From assembly GCF_003339775.1 (NCBI RefSeq), contig NZ_CP031088.1, positions 1,240,001 through 1,304,000 of the forward strand: a stretch of 64,000 bases of DNA, written 5' to 3'. The position numbers and the translations under genes are program-made. This stretch comes from Spiroplasma phoeniceum P40 (GTDB taxonomy: Bacteria > Bacillota_I > Bacilli_A > Mycoplasmatales > Mycoplasmataceae). Positions 32,327-42,278 of this stretch are shown one piece after another (the stretch's first letter is position 1; each line of letters begins with the position of its first letter). The notes under the pieces were generated by a model. The model saw only the letters and a program-made list of their open reading frames with translations. It did no database searches and was not told the origin of the DNA.

Positions 32327-32355
32327 GCAACTCTTGTTAAAGGGTTGTTTTTTTA
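32327..32355 (+). terminator. Terminator ahead of phage leader, copy 2
   Basis: CAACTC...GGGTTG stem followed by T9, equivalent to 21582-21609. Confidence 0.7.
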
Positions 32356-32391
32356 TTTGAAAAACAATCTAACAATTTAATAGATATTTTG

Positions 32392-32625
32392 GTGGTCTAA
32401 CCCAACAGTAATCAGTCTGGAAATAATAGACGCTTTAATAAGCGATAGTGGTGATAAGTGCGGGGTCAACATCAAACCACAATAAAAATAGAGATGGTCA
32501 CTTTATAAATAAATTTGCGATTAGCATTAGGTTCTTCAAGGTGCGAGTGAATTTATTTTAAAAACTGAACGCTTTGACCTGAAATGGTGCGGATGAAGAA
32601 ATGTAATTATATGGCGTCTTAACTA
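32392..32625 (+). ncRNA. Candidate structured phage RNA, copy 2
   Basis: Counterpart of 21690-21965. CGCTTTAATAAGCG hairpin at 32431-32444; GTGGTGAT (32448-32455) with ATCA-AA-CCAC (32471-32480); identical 65-nt block at 32535-32599; then GGCGTC in both. Lacks the insert present in copy 1. The following small genes are far less similar in their 5' parts than this block is. Confidence 0.6.
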
Positions 32626-32701
32626 TACAAACAACTACAAATTGTAGAACATTGTAGTTAATATAACAACAATTACCAAAATTAATAATAAGGAGGTAAA
32701 G

Positions 32702-32821
32702 ATGAAAAAGTTAAATAAAAAAACTATCAACAAAATAAATGAATTAATGCTTAGAAGTTATCTAGTTTCAAAAGATGAAATTACTGATGAACATTGAGCA
32801 TTAAATACTAAAAAGAATTAG
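32702..32821 (+). CDS. Small phage protein (39 aa)
   Basis: Homologue of 22030-22191, shorter at the N-terminus; shared DEITDEHWALNTKK tail. AAGGAGG ribosome-binding site. Confidence 0.58.
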
Positions 32822-32834
32822 GAGGAGTTAAATT

Positions 32835-32999
32835 ATGGAAAAAAGATATTTATTAATATCAAAATCAGAAATTATATTTGGAATAGATACTGAATTATTT
32901 TATACCTTAGAAGAAGCAGAGAATACTGCTAAAAATAAAAAGTATTTTGAAACAACTATTATTGATTTAAAAAATATTAAATGAAAAGGAAATAAATAA
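32835..32999 (+). CDS. Small phage protein (54 aa)
   Basis: Homologue of 22205-22366 (TAKNKKY, TxIIDL). GGAGGAG ribosome-binding site. Unknown function. Confidence 0.6.
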
Positions 33000-33001
33000 T
33001 T

Positions 33002-33259
33002 ATGAAAGAAATTAGAAATTTACAATTATCAGAATTTCAAAAAGAAATTATTAATAAATTAGATGATGAATATTGTTATAAAATTTCCTATGGATTTGGA
33101 AGTTATGATGAATATGATGCAATTAAGATTTTTAATAAAGAAATGTAACACTTATTCACAATAGATGGAAAAGATAATACTGTATCAATAAATAATTACA
33201 TAGAAAAATTAAAAAAGAAACTGGAATTCTTGGAACTTATATTAAAGGAGGATAAATAA
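33002..33259 (+). pseudogene. Phage gene with internal TAA
   Basis: 86-codon frame with TAA at 33146-33148 and in-frame continuation to 33259. The second half is a short basic-acidic helix (NNYIEKLKKKLEFLELI). Not present in fragment 1. Confidence 0.5.
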
Positions 33260-33260
33260 T

Positions 33261-33398
33261 ATGTGAAAAGATGAAGATGGCAAAGTTTACGCAGGAGAAG
33301 ATTTATTTAATGAAGCATTAGAAGAATGTCATTCAGAAGAAAGTGCTTATGACTATATTGAAAAATTAATTATGGAAAAGAATTTGGAGGAATTATAA
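33261..33398 (+). CDS. Acidic 45-aa phage protein beginning Met-Trp(UGA)
   Basis: Second copy of 22372-22509. AAGGAGG upstream; second codon UGA; ends NLEEL. Conserved length and C-terminal 20 residues in both fragments argue for selection. Confidence 0.62.
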
Positions 33399-33399
33399 A

Positions 33400-33768
33400 A
33401 TGAAAAAATTACAAGATTTAATTAAAGATTTAACAGGAGTTACTGTTGAACAAGAAAAAATCAATGAATATTTAGAATATGAAGCATTAGATTTACAAGG
33501 TGCTTATTTACGAAGTGCTAATTTACAAGGTACTGATTTACAAGGCGTTAATTTACAAGGTACTGATTTATCTTTTGTTGATTTACGAGGTACTGATTTA
33601 CAATATGCTAAGTTACAAGATGCTGATTTACAAGGTGCTTATTTACGAGGCGCTAAATTACAAGATGCTAATTTATATCGCGCTGATTTACAAGGTGCTA
33701 ATTTACAAGGTACTAGAATTACAAAAAAACAATTAGAACAATTAACTGTTATTGAAGAGGAATTATAA
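33400..33768 (+). CDS. Pentapeptide-repeat protein (122 aa)
   Basis: After a 28-residue N-terminal helix (LQDLIKDLTGVTVEQEKI), about 16 A(D/N)LxG-type pentapeptides from residue 30 to 107, then a short C-terminal cap. Such repeats form a right-handed square beta-helix; some mimic DNA and bind gyrase. The DNA is itself a 15-bp tandem repeat, which creates spurious ORFs in other frames. Phage early region. Confidence 0.85.
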   Translation: MKKLQDLIKDLTGVTVEQEKINEYLEYEALDLQGAYLRSANLQGTDLQGVNLQGTDLSFVDLRGTDLQYAKLQDADLQGAYLRGAKLQDANLYRADLQGANLQGTRITKKQLEQLTVIEEEL

Positions 33769-33769
33769 A

Positions 33770-34048
33770 ATGAAAACATTACAAGATTTAATTAAAGATT
33801 TAACAGATATTATTGTTGAAGAACAAAAAATAAATGATTATTTAGAAAATGAACCATTAGATTTAGAATATACTGATTTATCTTGTGCTAAATTAAAAGA
33901 TGCTGATTTACATTGGGCTGATTTAAAAGGTGTTAATTTACGAGGTGCTGATTTAGAAGATGCTGATTTATATAATGCTAATTTAAAAGGTGTTAAAATC
34001 ACCAAGCAACAATTAGACCAATTAACTGTTATTGAGGGGGATGAATAA
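33770..34048 (+). CDS. Pentapeptide-repeat protein (92 aa)
   Basis: Paralogue of the preceding gene: same N-terminal helix and C-terminal KITKQQLDQLTVIE cap, with fewer repeats (about ten). ATG one base after the previous stop with GAGGAATT upstream. Likely a tandem duplication that diverged in repeat number. Confidence 0.82.
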   Translation: MKTLQDLIKDLTDIIVEEQKINDYLENEPLDLEYTDLSCAKLKDADLHWADLKGVNLRGADLEDADLYNANLKGVKITKQQLDQLTVIEGDE

Positions 34049-34332
34049 TGAATATAACAGAATTAATTGATGCACTTAATAGCAAAATTCAAGCAATTAA
34101 ATGAGAAAATGAAGCACTTAATAGCAAAATACGAACACTTAAAGCAGAAAATGAAGCACTTAAAAAAGAACTTGCTGAATTAAAACAAAAACAATTATTT
34201 AAAGAAGATTTTGGTGTTTTAACTGAAATGTATTATGTAAATGGTTCAATGCAACGTTGGGGTAATGATTATGATTATTGTTTAAAGGATAATTCTAAAT
34301 ATTACAAATTGCCTAGTAAGGATGTGAAATAA
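34048..34332 (+). CDS. Coiled-coil phage protein (94 aa)
   Basis: N-terminal heptad repeats with duplicated AENEALKKE/WENEALNSK units, then a small C-terminal domain with YYVNGSMQRWGNDYDYC. TAATG overlap with both neighbours. Function unknown. Confidence 0.65.
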
Positions 34333-35012
34333 TGAAAAATATAGTTCAAAATGTTTCTTTTCCTTTTGCAATTAAAGGTAATGATTTTAAAGAATTAAGT
34401 TTAAAAGCATTAAATATTAAAAAATGAATTGATGAAAATGGACAAGAATTAGCAGAATTTATATACAGACAACAAGCTTGATTAATAAATGGAGAATATA
34501 AATCACAATCACTAAAAGATTTAAAATTAGTAGTTTCAAAAATTGATTATGTTTTTAGAGAACTATTAGAATTAATAAAAAATTTTAAAGATCCATTAAA
34601 TTCTATTAGAAACGTTATTTTAAATTTAGAAAAAAATATTAAGAATAATCAAGATTATTTAAAAAATAGTGTCATTGATATTCAATTTCAAAAACAAAAT
34701 GAAATTGTTGAAAATCATAAAAAAGAACAATTTTTAGAAATTAAAAGTGTAGCAAAACAAGAACAAGAATTAAAAATTATTACTAGTAATTTTCGTAAAG
34801 AAAAATTATTAATAAAAGATATTGAAATATTAGGTATTAATGATGATTTTTTAGAAAATGCTAATCAATATGAATTAAAGCAATTAATTAAATATTTAAT
34901 TATTGATGAAAAGTTAGTTAAAAATACAATTAAAGCACAATGAGATACAAATACTGATAATAAAGTAGTTGGTATTAAAGGAATAAATATTCAAATTAAA
35001 GGAGTGAAATAA
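34332..35012 (+). CDS. Phage protein upstream of recT (226 aa, DUF1351-like)
   Basis: Charged helical protein; N-terminal ALNIKKWIDENG, a long coiled middle, C-terminal segment. Its position directly before recT and its composition fit the DUF1351 family found beside phage single-strand annealing proteins. That assignment is by context. Confidence 0.55.
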
Positions 35013-35013
35013 A

Positions 35014-35928
35014 ATGACAAATATTGTTGAATTTTTAAAAACAGATAAGGTAAATGAATGAATAAAAAGTAAATTTTCTAATGAAAATGAAATTGCAAGA
35101 TTTAAAAGTAATATTGTAGCAATCTCAAATAGCAATGATTTATTACAAAAAGCAGACCCAAGAACTATTATGACTGCTTGTTATCAAGGTGTTTTATTAA
35201 ATTTACCAATGGAAAAACAATTTGGTTATGCTTATGTCGTTCCATATAATACTAAAATAACAAGAATTATTAATGGTCGTGAAATCCAAGAATGAGTTAA
35301 TCAAGCACAATTTCAAATGGGATATAAAGGTTATATTCAATTAGCACAAAGAAGCGGTCAATATTTAGATATGTCAGTATCAGGTGTTAGAGTTGGTGAA
35401 TTAGTAACTTATGACCGTTTAAAAGGAACTAGTTTTAATTGAGTACAAAATGAAGATGAACGAGAAAAATTGCAAATTATAGGCTATGTAGCATATTTTA
35501 AAATGGTTAATGGGTTTGAAAAAACTTTATATATGACAAAAGAACAAATGAAAAATCATTTTATGAAGTATTCTAAAACTTATGCTAAAAATAAATCATT
35601 TTATATTTCTACTTTTGATGAAATGGCATTAAAAACAGTATTAACATCATTATTAAGAAAATGAGGTATTATGTCTGTAGAATTACAGCAAGCATATAAA
35701 TCAGATCAATCAGTTATAACTACTAATGATGAAAATATTTATATTGATAATGATACTACTGTCGCCAAAAATAAAGGACAGATGAGCGATGAACCCTTAT
35801 TAAATAATATAAATACCCCATCTTATACAGAAATAGCGGACACTAACGATAATGTAGTTAAAGAAGAAGATATCTCAAATGTAGTACCAGCAGTTAATAA
35901 TAATGAGAAGGATTTATACGCTTGATAA
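35014..35928 (+). CDS. recT: RecT-family single-strand annealing protein
   Basis: 304 aa. Typical RecT order: ADPRTIMTACYQGVLLNLPMEKQFGYAYVVPYN, FQMGYKGYIQLAQRSGQY, FKMVNGFEKTLYMTKEQM, FDEMALKTVLTSLLRKWG; acidic disordered C-terminus. Ends Trp(UGA)-TAA. Anneals complementary DNA strands during phage recombination. Confidence 0.92.
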
Positions 35929-36370
35929 AAATAGGTATTGACCCATCAGGAACTGGTACTACTGGTATTGTTTGTTATATAAATAACAAATTGTAGATAA
36001 AACAGAAATAATAAGCAAAGAATGAACAATACATGTATTAAAAATCTTGGAATATATAGGAGAACAACAAGAATGTAAAATATATATTGAAAATTGTTTA
36101 CCAACAAATGCTAATGGTTCAAAAGATAGAGATGATTTATTAAGAGTATTAGGTGCTATTGAAATTGAAAATAAATTTAATCTTATTGGAGGACTTAGTT
36201 TTTCATTCTGTCCTTATTTTATATCACCAAAATATACTAAATCAGTTGTTAAAAATATGGAAAATTTAAGTAAATATAATGATAGTTGTTTATGAAAATA
36301 TGATAAAGATACTAATTTAACTTATCAATATGGTAAAGGTTGATTTTATAATAATGAAAAAAATAAGTAA
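35922..36370 (+). pseudogene. RuvC-like Holliday junction resolvase, frameshifted
   Basis: Starts at TTG overlapping the recT stop: IGIDPSGTGTTGIV is the first acidic strand of RuvC/Ydc2-type resolvases. A one-base deletion near 35990 then breaks the frame; the remainder (IYIENCLPTNANGSKDRDDLLRVLGAIE...) continues to TAA at 36370. Confidence 0.65.
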
Positions 36371-36402
36371 TCATCTCCGCGATGCAATTATTATTGCTAA
36401 TT

Positions 36403-37186
36403 ATGAAAACTAATTTAGGTGAATTATATTTAGGTGATAGTTTAGAAATATTAAAAACAATATCTGATAAAAGTATTGATTTAATATTAACTGATCCACC
36501 TTACCTTTACCCTGATATTGCTAAAAAATTAGAAAATAAAGAAAAGCATATTAAATATAATTTAAAAAAAATACAAGATCCTAATTGTTCTAATATTCAA
36601 TATCAAATTCGTAAAAGAGAACTTGAATTTTTACAGGGTGAATTTATTAGTAGTTTTGATATACCATCATATTTTAAAGAATGAATGCGAATTATTAAAA
36701 AACCAAATTTTATAATTTATTTATTAAAACAACAATTAAAAGATTATTTAATTGAAATAGAAAATTATAACTTAAAGTTTGAATTAATAATTTACAAAAA
36801 ACAAATGATGCATCTACTAATGCTGCATATCGTAAAGATAAAGAATTATGTTTATATATTTACAAAAAACCAATTTCTTATAGTAATGTTTGAAATCAAG
36901 ATATGAAAACTATTTATCAAATTACTAATAGCAATAATCAATTTATAGGAAATATAAAACACCCTACTATTAAAGATATTAATTTAATTAAATTACAAAT
37001 AAATAAGCATAGTAAAAATGGTGTAAAAAAACTTAAACCAGGTATAGTAGATGATAAAATTCCAAAAAATTTATTTGCTGATCTATTTTTAAATTGAGTA
37101 GCTTTTTTTCAAGTGATTTAGAAATACTAAATGTTTTAATTAAAGTAGGAATAGATATTAGTAATTGAAAAAATCTAATATTTTAA
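36403..37186 (+). pseudogene. DNA methyltransferase, frameshifted and chimeric
   Basis: GELYLGDSLEIL and DLILTDPPY (motif IV) identify an amino-methyltransferase. An A-run indel near 36795 splits it; the other frame restores KTNDASTNAAYRKDKEL and the KHPTIK segment. After 37015 the expected DPF-G-G AdoMet motif is absent and unrelated sequence follows, with a further frame change near 37105. Confidence 0.72.
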
Positions 37187-37236
37187 TTAACTATATTTGC
37201 AATTTTAGGTGATAACAAATTCAATATAGCAAATTC

Positions 37237-38269
37237 TTATTGTCTATATCCTCATCCCAATTCTCAATTATCTAAATAATAAGAATTTTGGTGTTCGCTT
37301 GTAGCAAATTGTTTAACTTCCAATAAAGTTGTAAACACTCTAACAGGTCTATAACTTGAAATTTTACCTGTTTTTTTAGAAACATAATCTTTTTTATAAA
37401 TTTCTAAAATTCCTTCTCCGCTTAACCCAATAGGTTCAAATTTGAATCCTAATAAAAATGAATCTGGTCTACATGGTATTAATAATTCAAAAATAATTTT
37501 TTTACTGTTATTAACAACTAATTTATTAATAGATAATGATATTTTTTCAGATATAGTATGTAATTGTTTCTTAATAGTATCAATTAATTTATTAACTAAT
37601 TTTTCTAATCAATAAAATGGATTAATTTTTTTAACTGAATTAATTATTTTTCTTTTCATCTTAATAAAATTTTCAATTAAACTTTTTTGAAATTTATAAC
37701 TCAATCGATACTGATTAATTTTTAAAATTGTTTCATTACCAATTTTTGTTTTAGCTAAATCTGATAAAATCACAACTGCATCAATATCATTTAGATTTGA
37801 AAATTCATCTAATGAAATATTACTTATTTTTTTAAATATTAATCATATTTTTTGCATCTAAATTATTATATTTAGGAATTAAATTTTTATCTATTTTAAA
37901 TAATATTTTTTCAATTTCTAATAAACTATTTAATTCTTCTACAGTAAATTATTTTAATTCCTTTTTCATTTCACCTTGAACAACTGCTGCAATACTTTAC
38001 AAAATTTCATTTTCTGTTACTTCTTTTCCAAATCTTAAAACTACTTTATTTTTAGTAATGATATCAGTCATTGCTAATTTTTGTTGTGCTTGTCAAAAAT
38101 TTTTAATTTCAAAATTTAAACCCATTTTTTGAAATATTTTTTCTTGATTGGCGAAATTTAATAATTTCTGTTGCCTCATTCCTCTACCTAATTTTCCAAA
38201 TTCATTAACAGAAAAAAACAAATTTAATAATGTATTTTTCAAATTAACATTTTTATTTAATAATGTCAT
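37237..38269 (-). pseudogene. Phage structural-module gene with two stops and a frameshift
   Basis: From ATG 38269 one frame runs with TAA at 37997-37999 and 37949-37951, then an A-run frameshift near 37820 leads into a 205-codon segment ending at TAA 37237. Lys-rich helical protein. Its place beyond the capsid gene suggests a head or connector protein; no family recognised. Confidence 0.6.
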
Positions 38270-38525
38270 TAAATTCCATTACTAAAAAATTTGATAATGA
38301 GGAAATAGCTATTCTTGTTGTAGAAATTGTTAATTGTGTTGCATTTAATCCTTGCGCAACTGCAGCTCCTAAACCACCAGTTAACACTCCTAAAGAAATA
38401 GCAACAAACTGAAATCTTAACATTTTCAAAAATATTCAAAATCAATTTTCATTTTGTATATTTGGTTGATATAATATTCTTTTTTTATATGTAACTAATT
38501 GAACATCAATTATTTTTCTAGCCAT
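38253..38525 (-). CDS. Phage membrane-associated protein (90 aa)
   Basis: Basic N-terminus, then a hydrophobic Gly/Ala-rich segment (GVLTGGLGAAVAQG). Overlaps the next gene by 17 bases and follows the capsid gene by 10. Unknown role; possibly a head or holin-like component. Confidence 0.5.
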
Positions 38526-38535
38526 TTTCGGGATT

Positions 38536-39555
38536 TTATTGAATTAATTCCAAAATTTTATCTTTTGCTTCATAAATCTTATCAATCGTATCGGCTTTGA
38601 TTAATTCTTCAAGTGCTTTAGTAAAGTTTTGATCATCTTTGTAATTAGCTGGTAATGAAGTAATAATTAATGATTTTGCTAAGTTTTTTGCTTGATCCAA
38701 TTGTTCATGCGAAATAGAAGATTTTTCAGATTCTGTTTCTGTTTCTGTTTTGTAACCAAATACAAATTTATTTTGAACAATAGCACATTCATAAAATTCA
38801 TTATCAACAATAAATTTTTGCCCAACAAATGGAACATGTGTATACTCACCAGCTTGCAATTGTAAATCAACAGCTAATACCCACGCAAATGCTTGCGGTA
38901 AAACAGGTAAAAATTGAAATCCTAGTTTTCCAATTGATGCTTCAATAAAATTAAATCCTAATGCACTTTTAATAGTCGCAGAAGTTCCTTCAATTGAAGT
39001 TTGAGTAAATTGAATTTTAGCATTAACCATAGCAGCTACAACTACATGATCAATAAAAATAATCATATCTTCTAAATGAGCATAGTTATCTTCTACTAAT
39101 ACTTCTAAACGTTTTAATTCATCAACAAAATTTTCTTTTGTAATTTTAACAGGATTTGGTACTAAATCTTTAACTCCGGATGCAATTTTTGATAAAACAT
39201 ATTTATCCAAAATTTTAGCTTTTTGAGAATCAGTTATTTTTAATTTATTCTCGGCTCAATTATCAGCTAATTTATCAACTTTGCTGATACGATTATAAAC
39301 AGTAAAATTTTGAGTTAATTGTACTTTTTTTAAATCTTCCGTTACATACTTTTCATCAAATCCTTTAACTGTATCTCAATAAGTTTGTGTTTGAGATTCG
39401 TTCATAATAGGTAAAAATACTTCTGCTTTAAATGCACCACCATCTTGTTGCAATTGATTTGGAAATAAAGCAGCAATTTTAGAAGCACCATACAAATTTG
39501 TTAATCTTCAATTATTTTGAAAAAAAGTTTGTATTGTTTTAAATGTAACTGCCAT
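38536..39555 (-). CDS. Putative phage major capsid protein (339 aa)
   Basis: Intact. N-terminus FKTIQTFFQNNWRLTNLYGASKIAALFPN..., a middle with FDEKYVTEDLKKVQLTQNFTVYNRISKVDKLADNW and a second half with VPFVGQKFIVDNEFYEC. Length, predicted mixed fold and the gene just before it (scaffold-like, acidic, Glu-rich) fit an HK97-type head gene order. The call is contextual. Confidence 0.55.
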
Positions 39556-39557
39556 GA

Positions 39558-39934
39558 CTAACCTCCAATAATTGTTTTGCTTTGTGGATCAAATCCCATT
39601 TATACATTTTGTGTTTCATTATTAGAACTATTTTGTTCAGATTCATTGGTTTCTATAACTAGTCCTGTTCCTGAATTTCTTTTTACTTGTTCTTTTAAAA
39701 TAGCCAATTCTTTCTATAAATAATCAATTCTTTCTTTTTTTCTGTCTCTTCTAAAACAGCTCTTGCTGCAGCTTCTTCTTCAGCCTTTTTAGTTTCCTCT
39801 TCACTTTGTGTTGTTTTATATTCTTCAATGGCATTATTAATTACTTCATCTAAATTAAAGTCTTCAATGACATAAGTGCCATCCTAATTTTTAATTGGTT
39901 CACCATTTTCATCTAATTTTAAAATCTTTAACAT
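39558..39934 (-). pseudogene. Phage scaffold-like acidic gene, degraded
   Basis: GGAGG then ATG 39934, LKLDENGEPIKN followed by TAG at codon 16, then an acidic coiled stretch (EEYKTTQSEEETKKAEEEAAA), a frameshift near 39725, another TAG and TAA, and a short conserved end (GFDPQSKTIIGG) before the capsid ATG. Composition and position are those of a scaffold or minor head protein. Confidence 0.6.
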
Positions 39935-39989
39935 GTTAAATTTCCTCCTGTCAGTAATTGATGCACTATTTTTTGTTAAAAGTCAAATA

Positions 39990-40328
39990 TTATTTTTTTC
40001 GATATTTTTCTTTTAAAATTCCAACACGATTAATTTCCTGAATATTTTTTACAATCAAAATATTATTTTTATTCATTCTATTAAAATCGTTTGTTATTAT
40101 ACTCTTAATATGAAAAACATCATCAATATTAAATCGATTAAGTTTTTTCATTTCAACAGGATCATAACTTTTAATAAAACCATAACTTGAACCTCATCTA
40201 ACTTGTAATGTTAAAGTTGGAATTTTAATACCATTATAATCCTCATCTTTTATTCTCTTATTATATACAGTAACAATACCATCAAAAATTGCTACTAATA
40301 CTTTATTTTCAATATGTCTAACTCCCAT
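39990..40328 (-). CDS. Phage hypothetical protein (112 aa)
   Basis: Intact frame with GGGAGGAAAT upstream. Beta-rich first half (HIENKVLVAIFDGIVTVYNK), one UGA Trp, basic end. Overlaps the stop of the next upstream gene. Not recognised. Confidence 0.6.
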
Positions 40329-40563
40329 ATTTTATTTCCTCCCAATTTCATAATTCACATTTCAACCCTCTTTCTTTTTCTAATAAATGTGCTTCCAAGA
40401 TTATTTTTGCATGTATTGCATGTTCATTTTTTTGACCAAATTCCTCTAATAATTTTTTTACTTTAATTTTATCTTTATCATTTGGCTTATGCAATCTAAT
40501 TTTTGTATCATAGATATATCTAAGAATTACTATTAATTCTCTGGTAGCTTTAACTTCTTTCAT
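40318..40563 (-). CDS. Phage hypothetical protein (81 aa)
   Basis: Helical, charged; read through a UGA Trp to TAG at 40318, overlapping the following ATG at 40328. Coupled to both neighbours. Not recognised. Confidence 0.55.
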
Positions 40564-40575
40564 TTTTTCAGGACC

Positions 40576-40791
40576 TTAATGCAAATTTTCAATTACAATG
40601 ACTTCGATTAAAATAAAATTATTAACTTCTTGAAATTTTTTAATTTCACTTTGTATTTTTAATGCAGATTCAACTGGATTATCAGATTTCAATTGTATAT
40701 GTTTACGTATAGGTGATTTGGTTTTATATGTTTTTAAAAATATACCAGTAGGCTGGATCAATGCCAATTGATATTCGACTTCTTTTGTCAT
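40576..40791 (-). CDS. Phage hypothetical protein (71 aa), start uncertain
   Basis: Frame ends TAA 12 bases before the next gene. The ATG at 40791 has no ribosome-binding site, whereas an ATG in another frame about 20 bases upstream has AAGGG, so the true N-terminus may be lost by a frameshift. Confidence 0.45.
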   Translation of the reverse strand: MTKEVEYQLALIQPTGIFLKTYKTKSPIRKHIQLKSDNPVESALKIQSEIKKFQEVNNFILIEVIVIENLH

Positions 40792-40989
40792 CAGTAAATA
40801 ATTTATTCATTTTACCCTTCATTTCCATTTGTTACTCTTTTTGTAATTTCTTTTGTCATTTCTTTTGTAATTTTTATGTTTATCAAAAATATTGAATATT
40901 TTTTAAATAAAAAAAATAACTTTACGTAGAAAAAGTCTACTATGATATAATAATCTTGTACAAATAGTCTTTATTAAATTCCCCCTCCT

Positions 40990-41653
40990 TTATAACGCTG
41001 ATAAATCTTTCAATAATTGTTCTAAATCAACTTCATCAGGTGGATCGGTGTTACTAATAGGGGTTTCTTGTTTCTTACTTTCCAGGACATTGTCCTGGTT
41101 TTTTTCTTGTTCTTTTTCTTTAACAATTTTTGCTTTTAAATTATTTCAATGTTCAAGTTTTTTATTTTTTTCTTCAATTGATTTATAAAAAATTTTAATT
41201 AAGTTATTTTCATAAGCTACTCAAATTTCATGATCATATAATTCTAAATCAATTAAATCATGAAATAACATATAGCCTTTATATTTTTTATTTGACTATT
41301 TTTTTACATTATCTTTTATAGATCTAGTTCAATGACTCAATTGCGGAATTATACCAATTAAAAATCATTCTTCTTTAAATTTATCTTTAAAACAAAACAA
41401 GAAGCTAAAATAAATGAACGTTCAGGTGTATTAATTATATAACTAATTACTTCATTGCCACATTTTTTATACGGTTGAATTGATGTTTTATGTATTCGAT
41501 AGTTTGAAATATTTTTCCTTTTATTATTTTGTTTATGCGGTTCATAAAAACTGCCATCTTCTTTTTTAGAAAATTCAGCACGAAAATCGAACCCGGGTTC
41601 GATTTTCGTGTTCGAGCATGACATCCTGCTTCACAGTTCAAAATTTCACGCAT
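40990..41653 (-). pseudogene. Phage/plasmid gene split by frameshifts and a stop
   Basis: ATG 41653 with GGAGAAAG upstream: starts REILNCEAGCHARTRKSNPG, then the frame changes exactly at a 32-bp palindrome; the second frame carries FDFRAEFSKKEDGSFYEPHKQ...; a third segment after about 41390 (IGIIPQLSHWTRSIKDNVKK) has TAG, then continues in frame through a Glu/Lys-rich tail to TAA at 40990. Original protein about 220 aa, basic start and acidic end; family not recognised. Confidence 0.6.
41579..41610. repeat. 32-bp perfect palindrome
   Basis: Two 16-bp arms meet at CCCGGG without a spacer; left arm CACGAAAATCGAACCC. GC content is far above its surroundings. It sits at the frame change of the 40990-41653 pseudogene. 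Confidence 0.9.
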
Positions 41654-41887
41654 AAACTTTCTCCTTTCTGTTATTAAATAAATAAATTTTTCAATAATTA
41701 TGTTGTACTTTTTTTAAATTTAATATGTGGAATATCTGATGCTCATCGCACAGAATATTGATGTATTTTTTTAATTTCTTTTAGTTGTTTTATTTTTTTT
41801 GTAGAAACCACATACATTTTGTATTTTTGGTTTTTAAAGTTTTGGAAAGTAAATTTTTTTAATATTTTTAATTGAGGAGTTGAAATT

Positions 41888-41998
41888 ATGCAAACAAAGC
41901 AATATTTTATTTTGCGGTCCCTAGTGAAAAAGTATGGTAAAGATAATGTTATTAATACTGTTAATAAGATTGCAAAAGATATTGAAATTAAAAAGTAA
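41888..41998 (+). CDS. Plectrovirus 36-aa basic protein
   Basis: Second copy of 1755-1868: shared FILRSLV-x-KYGKD and VINTVNKI. AGGAG ribosome-binding site. Marks the left end of the recognisable plus-strand viral genes. Confidence 0.62.
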   Translation: MQTKQYFILRSLVKKYGKDNVINTVNKIAKDIEIKK

Positions 41999-42128
41999 AA
42001 GAATAAATTATTCCGAGTAATTTATTAGCGGATAATTTATTCAGTAGTGTTTTTAATGGAGAGAAGCGACAACGAGCGGAGCAAGTTTGCAAATTTCAAT
42101 TTTTTAGTTTTTAGAAAGGAGATGTATT

Positions 42129-42278
42129 ATGCCAACTTGATTAACGACAATATTTAGTGTTGTTATTATATTAGGGATTTTTGCTTGAATTGGTTTATCA
42201 ATTTATCAAAAAATTAAACAAATTCGAGGAAAGAAAAAAGATAAAAAAGAAATTGAAAGAAAGGAGAGTAATAAATAA
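42129..42278 (+). CDS. Plectrovirus small membrane protein upstream of coat gene (49 aa)
   Basis: Equivalent to 1496-1645. One membrane span then a Lys/Glu-rich tail; AAAGGAG upstream; TAATG overlap with the coat gene. Confidence 0.72.

Noticed and set aside
33500-33736. 78-codon ORF in another frame
   Set aside because: Arises from the 15-bp repeats of the pentapeptide gene.
33400-34048. Regular short repeats considered as a CRISPR array
   Set aside because: The 15-bp units are coding pentapeptide repeats without spacers. No CRISPR array or cas gene was seen anywhere in the window.
36403-37186. Restriction-modification system
   Set aside because: Only a broken orphan methylase is present; no restriction endonuclease gene nearby.
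41698-41960. Minus-strand frame of about 85 codons with a basic C-terminus
   Set aside because: No start with ribosome-binding site and it lies antisense to the conserved 36-aa viral gene; kept only as a possibility.
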